Shown: piece by piece, positions 12,107-24,299 of the stretch
Layout of the letters: the number at the start of each line of letters is the position of its first letter
Numbering within the stretch: position 1 is the stretch's first letter
Assembly: GCA_038380795.1 (NCBI GenBank)
Contig: CM076266.1
Coordinates: 43,732,425 to 43,796,424 of the forward strand
Direction: 5' to 3'
DNA from: Pyrocephalus nanus
Lineage: Eukaryota; Chordata; Aves; Passeriformes; Tyrannidae
Length of the DNA: 64,000 nucleotides
Program-made: the position numbers and the translations under genes
Notes under the pieces: generated by a model
The model's database searches: none
The model's input: the letters and a program-made list of their open reading frames with translations, nothing else
What the model was told of the DNA's origin: nothing

Positions 12107-15100
12107 TCTGCTTCTTACATTTTATGAAGAATTTTATTCTAAATTTTATGGAATTGCTAATAAAATAAAATGTCACGTCTTCCTTCCCTGAAGAAAATGT
12201 GTATCTTTGGAGTGATTGCTGCTTCAGCACCTCTGTTCTGCCTACTTTTAAATTTAAAATTCTGTTCTGTATACCTTAAATGAAGTCCAAATAGAGGTTA
12301 CTTTCTTAAAACTTACCAGAAATTCTGAGAAATTTTTATTAATACTGATTAGGAATTAAATTTTAATGTAAAAACCTTTACGGTATATAAATAGATTGTA
12401 TACACTGCCAACAAGATTGCAAAGTAGTTCCTATAGGCAACTTACATTTTCAGACAGAAGTGGAAAGAAGGAAACCTAGGGCTTGATTCTGGTTTATCAT
12501 AGCATACAAGACCCCCTGTGATTTCCATAGTCTTTCCAGGAGAGTGGACATTTGAATACAACAACAGAAAGCAGTATCAATTCAGTCTGATGCTCCTCAT
12601 AAAAGGATTATAATCAGGATCTCTCACAGTTCAGTTTTCATGATTCCGTTCCAGAAGAGACTATTGGTGGAGATTACATAAGGTGAGGTTCCTCAGAGTC
12701 CACTGTACATATAACAATATTTGCAGAGGGGCATCAAGCCCAAATTCCTTCTCTTGTACTGTGGTATTTCTTGACAGGAAGAAACCAGGAAATACCCACA
12801 CTCACATAGGAATTTGTTTCCAGACCACAGAAGTTTAAATAACATTTTAAAACATACTTTGAAGGAAAACAAGTGAACTTATAATGACAAATAACTTCTG
12901 TGAGACTCTCTATATTTATACTACTCAGTTCCATGCAGAGTTAACAACAAAGGGCTTGAGCAGTCTACAGGATGCCACAGTCTATCACCCTGCAAAGGTC
13001 ACAGTGGGAGCCCAACTCTGCTCCCTGCCTCCACCAACCACTTGGTAAGAGTTTGGCTGGCCTCCCCCCCTCTCCCCTTAGTCATCCTGCAGTCTAGGGA
13101 TGCATGATCCATGATGGTGTGAGACCAAGCTCATGTTAATGAACCCTCCTTGTCATGCAGCTCTTCTTCCAAATTCATCAGGCACTTTCGAGGGCGATCA
13201 ACTCATCAACAGCCACATGGTGAATTTTTAGCACAAGTCTGCTGTATGCTCTCATTCCTATGCACCACTGTGGTTAAAGAGACTGAGTTGATAAGTTTAT
13301 GTTGATAGATGAAATGTTATAAACACCTTAACTTACTGATCCACTGCTTACTGGACTCTTTTTCCAATATTAGCAATGTTAAAGTAAAAAAGTGAAAACA
13401 AACCAAACAAGTCAAAAAAAAGGAGGAAATTTGAAATAATTCCATGTCCTGACAAGCATTTTTTTAGAAAAAGATATTATCTCCTGATATATGTATTTCA
13501 ATGCATTTAAGACAATGAGCGATTTCCTGAACCCTTTCTTACTTTTCTGAAAAGTTTTGAGCATACCATCACTGAGATTGCATATGCATATGTACAATCC
13601 CTTCTGTCTATTATATTCTTCTTGCTACCTAGTACTTAGTAGTCTGCTCTCTGCTATGCTCTGACTCTCTAGGATTTTTCAGAAAGAGACTCACCATCAG
13701 AAACAGAGGGTGCTGCCAAATGCACAGATGCACATACACACAGAAAGAGAAAAAAATTTTCCCTCAGTTCTCCTTCACTCTAGACCTCACATATTACTAG
13801 AGTACCCCTTGAATCTTCATATTGAATTTTGGAGGTTTAAACACTTCATTTGGTATTTGGTCTCTTTCCTGTCTGGACTAGTAACCTTTAGCAACTGTTC
13901 ACTAGAAAAAAAAAAAAAATTAAAAAACAAACAGGCAATCCATATTTTCAATCTGTATTAGAAAACTAATCTCACTGGGAGGAAAATCAATATATGCCTA
14001 GAAATAGAACTAAAAATTATACTAGTTGTATGTCTTGTAGATTCTCCATTAAATGTTTGCAGTGCACTAAGAAAATTTGGACTTATATTTGACTTTTTCA
14101 ATTCCACAAAACTCTTATTAAAAAAAAAAAAAAAGGTGAAAAAACTAGGCCAAATCTTATAAAATAATATCCCTGGCCTGAAAAAAAGCAACAAAATCCC
14201 CCAGCCCCTCTGGTCACCTCTAGATGTCTGAAATAAAATACAAACCAACATACTCATAGTCCTTTGAAAACTGAAGATTCGTAGTCCTGTTTTCATTTTG
14301 AAAGGGTTTGGATTTGGGGCACTAAAAACCCAAGTGGTTTTTAACTTATCTATGCAAAGTGAAATAATTTGTTTCTGTCAAATTCTTTACTGTTCAGCGT
14401 GACCTAGTAAACTACTGATCTATATGAATTTTGTTTGTTTGGCTTTGTTTTTTTCACTAAGAAGTTCGCATTATGATGTGTTGTCTGTAATTTAAAAACC
14501 TTGATCACATTTATAAATACAGGGATCTTCAGGAAGGCATTTCTGAAGCAAATTATATAAGAGCCTAAAAAGAAAATCTATTACTAGTTTTATGTCTCAC
14601 AGGACTCTCTCAATATTTTCTTTAAAACAGGAAATAGCTTTGTATAATTTTGTCTGCAGAGATCCAAGCAGAAGCATAACTGTTTGCAAAAGTTGGGGAA
14701 AAGCATTTACTTGGCATCATTTCAGTTCTTTACAAATCTATCACATGAAAAAAATCTCAGCTTCAGGGAACTAAGCTATTGTACCTGAACTGGAAGGTCT
14801 GACCCAGATAAGAATTGTACCTATTATGTAGAGACCATCAAGTGACAAACATTTGAAAGTGTTCAGACTACTGACACAAATAATATATATAAAAAAAATC
14901 CATTCTCACAAAAACATCATATCTCAAATACAGCAAAGAAGCTAGTGCTTGTTCATTGTGAACAGACATTTTAAAGCCTCTTGCAGTTTTTGTTTAATTT
15001 TTTGTTTTTATCATCTTTAGTGAAATTCAAAAAACTATCTGGCTCTCAGATAAATGCTAACATCTAAAAAGTTATGCAATGATTCTTTTTAGGTTGTTAA

Positions 15101-15490
15101 TGATGCAGGTTGAATGTGTTTCAGATAACAGTGGCTATTTGTTACAGATGAGCTTTCATAACTGTAACAGCAGCAATGTAAAAGAAAACCAGATCTACAT
15201 GAGAGTTGGGCAGATTATCAGGGGGAACTTGGAGATGTGGGTTAAGGAGGAAGGACCAGTATCTTCTTTGACAATCAGATTAGGAAAATGGACCTCAGTC
15301 TGCAAGTTAAATTGATTCATAGGTTTTACATGTGTAAATCAGAGGCTCACATGACTGAGAGAATACACATGCTCTGATCCCCATTCCAAATTAAACCAGT
15401 GAAGATCTGCCTCATACACAGAGCTATTGTTAATGCAACATGCCTTGTGTCCACTTTGAACTTTGTGCAACAGTCAGCTGGGTCATACTA
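12107..15490. other. AT-rich non-coding stretch with short poly(A) runs
   Basis: A runs of about 14 bases occur at about 13906-13919 and 14120-14133. Open frames such as the 112-codon one on the minus strand at 13958-14296 cross such a run and have no recognisable motif. A C-rich patch lies at 13064-13076. I see no gene, mobile element or RNA gene. Confidence 0.5.
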
Positions 15491-15542
15491 AAAGGAAACA
15501 TTTCCTTTCATTTCCTATTCAATTTCCTATTCATTTCCTTTA
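15491..15542. repeat. Short TTTCCT-rich degenerate repeat with hairpin
   Basis: AAAGGAAA at 15491-15498 is followed after two bases by TTTCCTTT at 15501-15508, a perfect 8-bp inverted repeat. Next come imperfect repeats of an ATTTCCTATTC unit to about 15542. It looks like slippage-generated sequence. Confidence 0.6.
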
Positions 15543-15889
15543 GTTCAGAGTGGAGCTAAATGAGTCAGAGGAGTCTTTCCATTGATTTCTGGAGGACCTT
15601 CTTCAGTTTCTGAAACACCACAGGTTTTGTGTTGTGGTGTATAAAGCAACTTAAGGTACAAAACACCTATTTTTGATGATATTAACACCATTCTTACAAA
15701 TAATAGAAGAAAATTTCTGAAAAAAATACCCCCTCCGAATTTTCCCCAGTGAAATTTCCTTGGCTGCAGCCTAAAGCAGGACAAGAGACATGTGCTTCCT
15801 ACACAAGTATTATCAAGCACTACAAATGTTAAGCTTAGAACTGTCAAGCCCCACATAAAATATTGATACCTCACACTGGCAGGGTTAAT
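15543..15889. other. Non-coding stretch with a 109-codon unassigned open frame
   Basis: An open frame on the minus strand spans 15545-15874. It is leucine- and phenylalanine-rich with several scattered cysteines and matches no family I recognise. I see no splice, promoter or codon evidence that it is real. Confidence 0.4.
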
Positions 15890-16420
15890 ACAGTGTTATT
15901 TTAATTGCAAACACACTGTGGGTGATTAGTCAAACTGGGTGCGTCTTGAATTCTAAGATAAAGATGCCGTCTGGCTGGACCTCCTATGCAATTAGCACTA
16001 TGACCCTCAGGTGGTCTTCTCTGTTATTAATGTGATTGGTCTAATATGAGTGTTAGATATCATTCATTAACCTGTTGTGAACCATCTTAGAAACCATCTT
16101 TGAATAATAGACTACATTCCTTTTTCTAAATCCATTTAGCAGTAGGGAAAGTGAAAAGGATGAAGACAAGCTTTCTTCATTAGACTGACTGGTACAGTGT
16201 AAAGCAATATATACTGGATGAAATTACGAAAGAGCAAATTAAATAACAGGGCATATCTGGCTTATTAGTAATGGATGATCAGGTGCTCATTACGTTGAAT
16301 TTCCACCCTGTTCAGAAGATGAATGCACATGCCAGAACAGGAATATGCTAACTGACCCTGCCTGAAGATAAACTAATGCACATCTAGAAGTACACTGCTT
16401 TGCCAGATCACTGCTGTTTA
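15890..16420. promoter_or_regulatory. Candidate conserved regulatory block beside the (CCCTT)n array
   Basis: The segment is rich in TAAT-type words: TTAATTGCAAA (15901-15911), GTGATTAGTCAA (15922-15933), GCAATTAGC (15988-15996), TTATTAATGTGATTGG (about 16024-16039) and CATTCATTAACC (16061-16072). It has few homopolymers compared with the flanks. This resembles a developmental enhancer or other conserved non-coding element, and it ends where the pyrimidine tract begins. The function and any target gene are inferred only. Confidence 0.38.
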
Positions 16421-16425
16421 TACTG

Positions 16426-16628
16426 TCTTTCTTTATTCTTCCCTTCCCTTCCCTTCCCTTCCCTTCCCTTCCCTTCCCTTCCCTTCCCTTCCCTTCCCTT
16501 CCCTTCCCTTCCCTTCCCTTCCCTTCCCTTCCCTTCCCTTCCCTTCCCTTAGTTCTTTTCTTTCTTTTTTCTCCCTTTTCTTTTTTCCCCCTTTGTTTCT
16601 TTTTCCCCCTTTCTTTATTTTCTTTTCC
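16426..16628. repeat. 203-nt pyrimidine tract with perfect (CCCTT)22 array
   Basis: Positions 16441-16550 are 22 uninterrupted copies of CCCTT (AAGGG on the minus strand). The flanks continue as almost pure C/T to 16628, and I count five purines in the whole 203 nt (16435, 16551, 16552, 16595, 16617). Long homopurine-homopyrimidine runs can form triplex (H-DNA) structures and vary in length by slippage. The minus strand reads through as an artificial Gly-Arg-Glu-Gly-Lys repeat frame, which is not a gene. Confidence 0.97.
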
Positions 16629-18939
16629 AAAGCAGTTGAAATTGGATCCTTTACTTGTTATTAAAAGTGCATTTGCCTACACACTAGCTATTTGAAAAAA
16701 ATGGCAGAGTATTATTAGATTTAAGTGAATAAAAAAAAAAAAAAGAAAGTATTTGGTAAAAGAAGCATACTCTTCTGTGGGGCTTGAACTTTAGACAGAA
16801 ATCCACGGGCTGCAATAGAGTTACACTGTCTACATCAGCTGAGGAAAAAAAGCCCAGTAAAAGAACATTATAGGCAAGAAACAAGACTGGGTTGCTAACA
16901 GAAACCAATCATAGATTAGCAGACTTTCCTGGATCACTATTTAGCCTAACAGTACTGTGAATTGAGTATTACTGTTTTGTTCCTGCGCGGAGGCTTGATC
17001 AATTAATTTTATATACTCATCTCACACACATGGACCTGTCAGTGTCCTGGCTTCTAATGTGTGAGGCACCCCTTCTCTGGCCTGAAACCAAGGTCAAACA
17101 TGTGGCAAGATGACTGCCTAAGAAGGGTGTATAGATTTACCTTATGATGTGTAAGGCAAGTCCCATCACAGTGGAAAGGCCATGGATTCAAAGCACTACA
17201 AGAGATAGAGAGAGAGGGTAAGATGAGGGATGTTCCCTGGTCTATGCATCCCATTAGGAAGAAACACTTCCGGTTTTGTGAAACAACACATGCTCCCTTC
17301 TACTTGATGGGCAAGCGGGGAGCTCTGCTCTCTGTGCTGGTGTGGGCACTGCTAGGGACTGGGCCTGGGATGCTGCCCTGCAAACGTGAGGAGGGATCTT
17401 CTCTGATAGGTCTAGCTCACAATGCCTGAGACTTGGCAGGACAGAGTAAAAGCAAAATAATCTTCCTGCAAAGAAGAAATCAATGTCCATAGTCTTTCTT
17501 CGTTTGAAGTAGAATTCTAAGTGTGAGTCCCCACTACCATAGGACTGAATTTTAGATGTTTATAAAAGGGTTAGGTCTTTCTCAGCGAGTATGTAATTAT
17601 TCTAGGTATTTCTGTTGGAAAGGATAGGAGGCAGAAGATATGCTGATTTTTCTCTCTGATATCCAGCATGCCATTTCATTAAGGTATCATATTTAGAATC
17701 AAACTTCTGAATTACTTGAATAAGAGTAGTTCGGTGATTGCCTTTGACAAGTGGGCATGAAATACTTGTTAAAGAACTGAACAGTGTGTTGTCATCAAAT
17801 AAGTAGTGTGATGTTTTCACAGAGATTTCCAGGGCTTCTTAGAAAGTCATACCTAATGCTTAAATTAAACATTGAATCATATGACTTCTGCAGAGGTCAG
17901 CTACTAATAACATAATTCTTACTCATCTGCTAACAACCTGGAGATCAGTTCAATTGTTAAGAATTCTAGCAATACCAAAATTACCACTGTGTTGAATTAT
18001 TAATGGTTTGTATCAAAGAATGAGCTTAAATTGCTTTGGTCTTGTGTAAAAATTCCTCTGATCTTTGGCAATCATTATTTATTTACAGCTTCCATACGTT
18101 CTCCCTCTTTTACAAAGAAATAGGGTTTCTTAAGTATGGCCAGGAGGCACTGAATTTTCATATGTAGTACTGTCTCTCAGTTAGAAAGACAGGGAAGAAC
18201 TGCTGGCTTGAAGGTTCAGCAGCCAGCTTTTCCGTGTGAAAGGTAGGTTATCTAAACATTTTCTTCCCCTGAGAGAGAGATTCATAATATTTATTCTAAA
18301 ATACAAATATTAGGGCTCTTTGCTACATGTGAATTATCCTTAGGTATAGCAAATATGACTCAGGTTAAAATAAAATCAGGGCATAGCAACAGCTAGTGTT
18401 TACATTTATAAAAAGTACATGTGGAGATTATTGGAGGAAAATGTTCCAGAATTTATTAAAAAGCCCCCTTTTACTTGGAGAAATAACATTTTAAAATTTG
18501 GACTTGAACCCAAGTTGCCTGTAACTGTATATTGTGCTTTCCATAGAGTGTCTGTCTGTTTAATGTGGACATCTTCCTAAAAGTTGATATTGGTTCATTT
18601 TGCAGAAGGTAGATTAATACCAAATGTCCTGGTTTATAAATTACACAGGACTGGATATTTAATTTTTTTTTCTTTAAGTATGACTTTGTTCTATCAACTA
18701 ACGTCTTGACAATCCTTTAGAGTCAAAGAGAGAGAGAATCACCCATTTATCAGTACTACTTGTCTGTGTCAGACATATAATTACTTGAGGCATCTGGTCA
18801 GATATACTGAAAATGGAACAGAGAAACAAAGAGCATATTTGATACACCATTGTAGTTTGTATGTAAAACTGCAACACAATTTCAAATGGTGAATGACGCT
18901 ACTTTAAAAAGAAGGGTATATAAAAATAAAGCCCTAATT
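16629..18939. other. Non-coding stretch, nothing recognised
   Basis: A 14-base A run lies at about 16731-16744 and an AGAGAGAGAG patch at about 17208-17217. Overlapping small open frames on both strands at about 17054-17490 fall in a slightly GC-richer patch but match no family. No mobile element is visible. Confidence 0.5.
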
Positions 18940-19330
18940 TTTTAGTTTTGAAAATAATTGATGTCATTTGCTGCTTTGAACTAATGTTTTTCTGTTGATG
19001 ATCTGTTAACATTCACAACAGGTACGTGCAAACCTTATTTTCTTCAGAAACAGGATATAATAAATGTTACAAGCAAAACGTCTGCCAAATTTTCATGCAG
19101 CAAATTAAAGGAACATGGGTTTTAATTTCAAACTAGCTGGGAAAGGACAAGAAATCCTCAAAGTGTGCCTATTTTTTTGTAAGGTTTAACTGAAGATGCA
19201 CTCAGATTGTTAGCAGGATTTGATGGTTCCAGAAACATAAAAAGGAGAAACATTAGGAGGCTCACCAGCTAGTCAGTTAGTGTCTGTCATCATTAAACCA
19301 GAGCAATATAAAACAGCACCAGACTTCTCC
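18940..19330. promoter_or_regulatory. Candidate conserved non-coding element
   Basis: The sequence is less repetitive than its flanks and holds GTTAAC (19005-19010), AATTAAAGG (about 19103-19111), TTTTAATTTCAAACTAGCTGG (about 19120-19140) and TCATCATTAAACC (about 19288-19300). The texture matches vertebrate non-coding conserved elements. There is no open frame of note. The call is inference from composition and motif density. Confidence 0.3.
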
Positions 19331-22300
19331 TTTTCCTAAAATGCTTATGTTTTGGTTACTATTAAATTCCCCTGAAGTTACTTCTCTCTATGGTAAAATT
19401 TCCCACAGAGTTTTACACTCACACAGGAGGGTTGGTCTTAATTACAAACTCTATTGCAATGTCCCTGGCCTGCTTATTTTTACTCTGTGGAACTCACTGG
19501 GAATAGATATCAAATATAAACACACTGTTTGCTCTCTTGCTCTCAAGCAAGATTACTTATGACAAGTCAGTCCTGAAAGGGTTCAGCTTCTTGGAGAAGA
19601 AATCCACTTCTCCAACTGTATGTTCCACTGAATCACCAAATCCTGGCGTGGTCATACAGGGAAGACACATTATTAACAGCAAAAGGCATTGATACCCATA
19701 GCATGCATCTGTTTAATCCACTCTCACAGTGAAGTTCTTTCCAAAATGCTCAATGGTAACCCAATGTTATCCCAACTGAAATAGCAGCAATCAAATTTCC
19801 ATGGCAAAGAAAATATGAACAAAGCTGAACACTTGTAAAAAACCACACCGTTCAGATGGGGAAAGCAGCTTTGAATAGCTGAGAACTCTGTCAAATCAAC
19901 ATCAGTTCTCTTCAGACCACTCCAAGGTACTTCTCTTTGCAATAACATTCTGCATTTCAATTTCTGTCACTATCAGTTTTCCATGCTTAGAAAAACAATG
20001 CTATGTGATTACTTTATATCTGTAAAGACAGTTATTTTCCCCTCTTACTGTCCCAAATAAAATCTAGCAAATTTAAATGTATATAATTGCAAAATTAAAA
20101 CAAAGTACTAGACAGAAATTAAACATCATGGATGTAGGAAGATTGCATGTAAAAACATCCCCTCAAAGTTAAAGACTTCAGAATGTTATGAGTGAAAACT
20201 GAAGGTTAGAATGAAATGTTATCTATAATGATTATTCCACTGTCCTACTGTTCTCAATTATAAAGCCACTTCTTACACGATTCCCTACCTTAAAGACAAT
20301 AGATATATTTAAATCCTTTTGTTCATGTATTCAAGAGTTAAAAGATATTTTTATTTTATTTTATTTTACAGGAGTATGACCTTCGTGAAGGTAGTTCCCT
20401 CAGATGCTGAAACAAAATAGGAACATCCCTATCTCATTAGTAAAATACGGAGATAATTTCAGGGTTTTTATTTCTGTTCTCAAGAAATAAAATTTTAATA
20501 TATGCTGTTATATGATTCCATACAAAGAACCTATTGTATTTTATAATATGCAAATATGCTGCTTTTATCAAAAGCAACTCTCATCAAGTTTTCTTTCATT
20601 TGAGAAAATGAAAACATATTTTACAGTTGACTGTGCAATATTATTTCATCTAATATGATTTTAGCTGAGGAAAAACAGTGAATAAAAGTTTAGGAAAAAG
20701 GTTTTGAAAAATGGGTCCTCTCATATTTAGTATAGCACTTTGCTTAACAATGAAGGAAAGTACCCTGTTTAACTGAGAATTAAATCAAATCTCCTCTGTC
20801 TCTTCTATTAGGATAACCCTGCTCACAGTTTTCATCTTAACAGTCCATAAATTTGAGGTGTTGGATCAGCTTCATACATGAAAAAATATTTGGAAATCAG
20901 TACAACACAAACAAACAAAAAACCAATAATTGATGCAACAGGAAAAGTAATCTTGATGCAATTCTCCACTCACACAAAAAAGTGTTAAAAGCTTTTACAG
21001 TTTCTCAGAGATCACCTGTACAAACAAAGTCCTGTGGGATGCTTTGCACTTGGATGGTGGTGAGTTGTAGTGGACAGTCATTTCTATCTAAAGTAAAAAT
21101 TGTTGTGCTTTCTGAAACTCAGAGATAAGTTTCTTGTTGTTTTATATGTATATATCAGTATTTGAGTACAAAATAACTTATTCACATTGTCATAAAAGAG
21201 ATTATGTGGAGTTAGCAAAGGGACTAGAATGCTGATTAGGGTGAGAAAATACATTTAGGCTTAAATCCCAGTTCTTCTGTGAGCCAGCCATCTTCATTTC
21301 TGTCAATCTGAGAAAAAATATTCCAAAACTGTTTCATAATATGTGCTTTACTCTGAACTCAACCCTGACCAATTTTTACCAGGCTAATTGTAGGAAAACC
21401 TTAGACTACAGCAATTTAACTTTATCCTTTGAGATCAAATCTTTTCCTCATGACGTATATACGATCATCATATTACCAGAAGTCATCCCAATTTCTTGAA
21501 ATCAGATTAATTCTAAGAAACAATCTTGCATTCCTACACTTTTTCTCTGGAGTGTAGGAACTGAGAGTGGTTTTAGTCTTTTTCCTTAAAGTTCCAAGTA
21601 GAGTATTGTCAGAATCAAAGGCTTCACTTAGGAAAATTAGTAACCAAAATTTCCTATATTTTATGAACATATTAACAACACAGCAAGCAGGAAAAGTTGG
21701 CCATGTGCAGGACTGAATTCTGGAAACTCACCAAACTAAAAGAAGAACTCCTATTTTTTCCCCAGATGCCTTTTCTCCAGTGAATTTTCTGTGCATTACT
21801 TCATAAGTGCACAGGAGTTTGACACTATAAAACAGAGGGTCAATAGTCAAGAACTACCTATAAGTAATATTTTCAGTACCAGATAAGAACATCAAATGAC
21901 TTCTGCATTACAAGACCCACAGCTGTCAGAATTTATCAAAGACCCATTACAGGAATGGATGTCTTCAAAGTCTGCTGTTTGTGGTCCTAAAAACTTTTCT
22001 TACTATTGTAATTTCTGCCAAAAAGTTTTATTCATCCATTATATTAAATGAGCAGGAAGGTAATTCAAAAAGCAGTCTATAACAGTATTTTTAAAATTAA
22101 TAAGAAATTCTAGGAATCAAAATCAAATCATAAAAACAACCTAAGCAAAAGGAAAAAAAAAATCCAAGCTTTTGATCATTCTTCAGCCATCCCTCTTGGG
22201 ACTCGGCTTTACCAACACATCTCTCCAGTAGTTACACTGCAAGGCAATAAAGCATTACATTTATGATGACAAAGTAAATTATTCAATAAAGAAATTCAGG

Positions 22301-24112
22301 TTTCACTAATGTCTTTTTTCCTCTTAAATTTATGCAGCAGCATATATTTGCCCATTGCTATTTATCTGTTTAGTGAGTCTTTTTAGTATATGAGTGCCTC
22401 CTAACGAGTAAATAACCAAAATCACACCAGGGTGATGGTATATCTTTCCTTCTACTTTCAGTTTATTTAACCTTCTCTTCTTTTCCTTCTTTTTGTATCT
22501 ACCCAACAACTATTTTTCTCCACTCTCTTTCTAAATAAAATCACTTGTACATGCTTTTTAAGCCCTTATTCTTAATTTTAGTAATTTTTTCGGGAACTGC
22601 AAAAAATAAACCAGAACTAACCTTTTTCTTCCATTTTTAAACTAGTCATACTAATGGTGGTTAAAATTTATGATACCAATAGACTTCTTAGACTAGTTGT
22701 TGCTCTTTAAGCAAACTAGACTTCTGCATTTTACTACTGAAATAGCTGAAAATTCAGCAGTCCAAATGGTAATCAGAATCTAAAGATCACACTAACCAAA
22801 AATGGAAAGGAATTACTCTAAAACTAGTGACTTGTCTCTTTTATGACAAGGTTTAAAACAATAATGCAAAGATCTGTAAATTTGATTGAAAAAATAGCAA
22901 TCAAGTAAGTATTTTCTTTGTTATTATTTTGTTTCAGAAAAAAAAATCTTTCTCCTATCCCTACTTAAATTCCAAGTTACTGATCTTTCTTTCTTATTTA
23001 ATCTCCTGGGAGAAAGAGAATGATGAAATCTCTGTTTTTTACCTTTTCCTCATTAGTAAATGGAGATACCTAAACTAAATGTAAAGAAAATAAAATTTCT
23101 TTTCATCTGAAACTTTTTACTTAAAATATGGCATAAATTTTACTTGGAAATCAAAGAATCACTGATCTTATTTATTGTGACCTATTTTTAATAAAAGTTC
23201 AGCTTGTATTCCCAGTTTCTGCATTGAATAAAGAAATATTACATTGCAGGAAACAGTATTACAAGTCTTCTGGGTTCAGGAATGGCTTACTGCTATTGAA
23301 AGTTATAGGGCAAGATAATATACTTTTTTTTCCCCCAGCTCTTACTGGGCTGTAAAGCAGACATCTATATTCCTATTGAGACGAGTGATGACTAAAAAAT
23401 TCTAGTCCTAGATTTCTTGATTCTGTAAATAAGCTGAAGTCACAAAAATGTTATTTTAGCAATGGTACCTTGTTTTTCAGCGGGACAGTCCTTGGAGATA
23501 GAATGCTGGTAATCCATGTTGACGTTCATCCTCAAAAAGATTTGTTAGTTGAAGTAATCAGTCCAAAAGTTATGTAATTTCTTTTGCTATAACTGTCATG
23601 CAAAATTGTAACTTGCCCTTGTTTTCTGCACAGGACACGAAAGACTATTTTGCCATTTTGAGTGTCAAGCAATATGTGTAATCTATGTATTCAATTTCTG
23701 ATTTTTTTTTCCTAACCACCTCACTTCCCAAGATCAGATATTCCCTTTATGGATTTAAGATCTTGAGGAAATATTCATAATAAAGTAACTCCTTTCTCTT
23801 CTTTTTCCATTTCAAGATTTTAGGAAAAAAGAAATCAAAACATGTTTTTACTGTTTATTAAGTAATTTCTTAACCTGCAAAGAGACAAGAAATTCATTGC
23901 TTTAAAATAATCGGAATCTCTGCATATACCTCCATGTTAATCTGATTTCTCTCCCTGTGCACTTCGGAAACAGAAGAGGAAAGGGGAAGAGGTGTCAGTG
24001 CAACAAGTTTCTCTTCTTTACCTGCTTCCTGATCCTGGGGAAAACATTAAATTTTCAGATATGTGTTTATATGCTCCTCCTGCTGTCAATATATGTATGC
24101 TGGACATGGATT
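19331..24112. other. AT-rich non-coding stretch, little recognised
   Basis: The only clear structure is a short TTTTA repeat near 20348-20368. Open frames are all under 80 codons and unassignable. The 22000-23900 interval is especially A- and T-run-rich. Confidence 0.5.
20348..20368. repeat. (TTTTA)n short tandem repeat
   Basis: About four copies of a TTTTA unit. This is a minor simple repeat. Confidence 0.85.
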
Positions 24113-24299
24113 GTGAGGCATGGGAACAGGCTGCCCAGGGAAGCTGTTGACACCCATTCCTGGAAGTATTAAAGGTCAGGGTGGATGGGACTTCAAAGAA
24201 GCTGGTCTAGTGAAAGATGTTCCTGCCTATGGAAGGGGGGGTTGGAACGAGGTGATCTTTGAGGTCCCTTCCAACCCAAAACATTCTATGATTCTATGG
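24113..24299 (+). mobile_element. CR1 LINE 3' end with intact 8-bp tail
   Basis: This is a short, 5'-truncated CR1 copy. The first bases encode R-H-G-N-R-L-P-R-E-A-V-D-T-H-S-W, the end of CR1 ORF2 (family pattern R-H-W-N-R-L-P-R-E-V-V). After that come the 3' UTR words GTCTAGTGAAAGATGTTCCTGC (about 24205-24226), GATCTTTGAGGTCCCTTCCAA (about 24253-24273) and the terminal ATTCTATGATTCTATG at 24283-24298. The well-kept tail and low divergence suggest a younger insertion than the one at 11.7 kb. A frame on the + strand through it (24120-24368) is out of phase with ORF2 and is not a gene. Confidence 0.95.

Noticed and set aside
13958..14296. 112-codon minus-strand frame
   Set aside because: It crosses a poly(A) run and has no recognisable motif or conserved texture.
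16433..16630. Minus-strand frame with a Gly-Arg-Glu-Gly-Lys repeat
   Set aside because: Pure translation of the (CCCTT)n array, not a protein.
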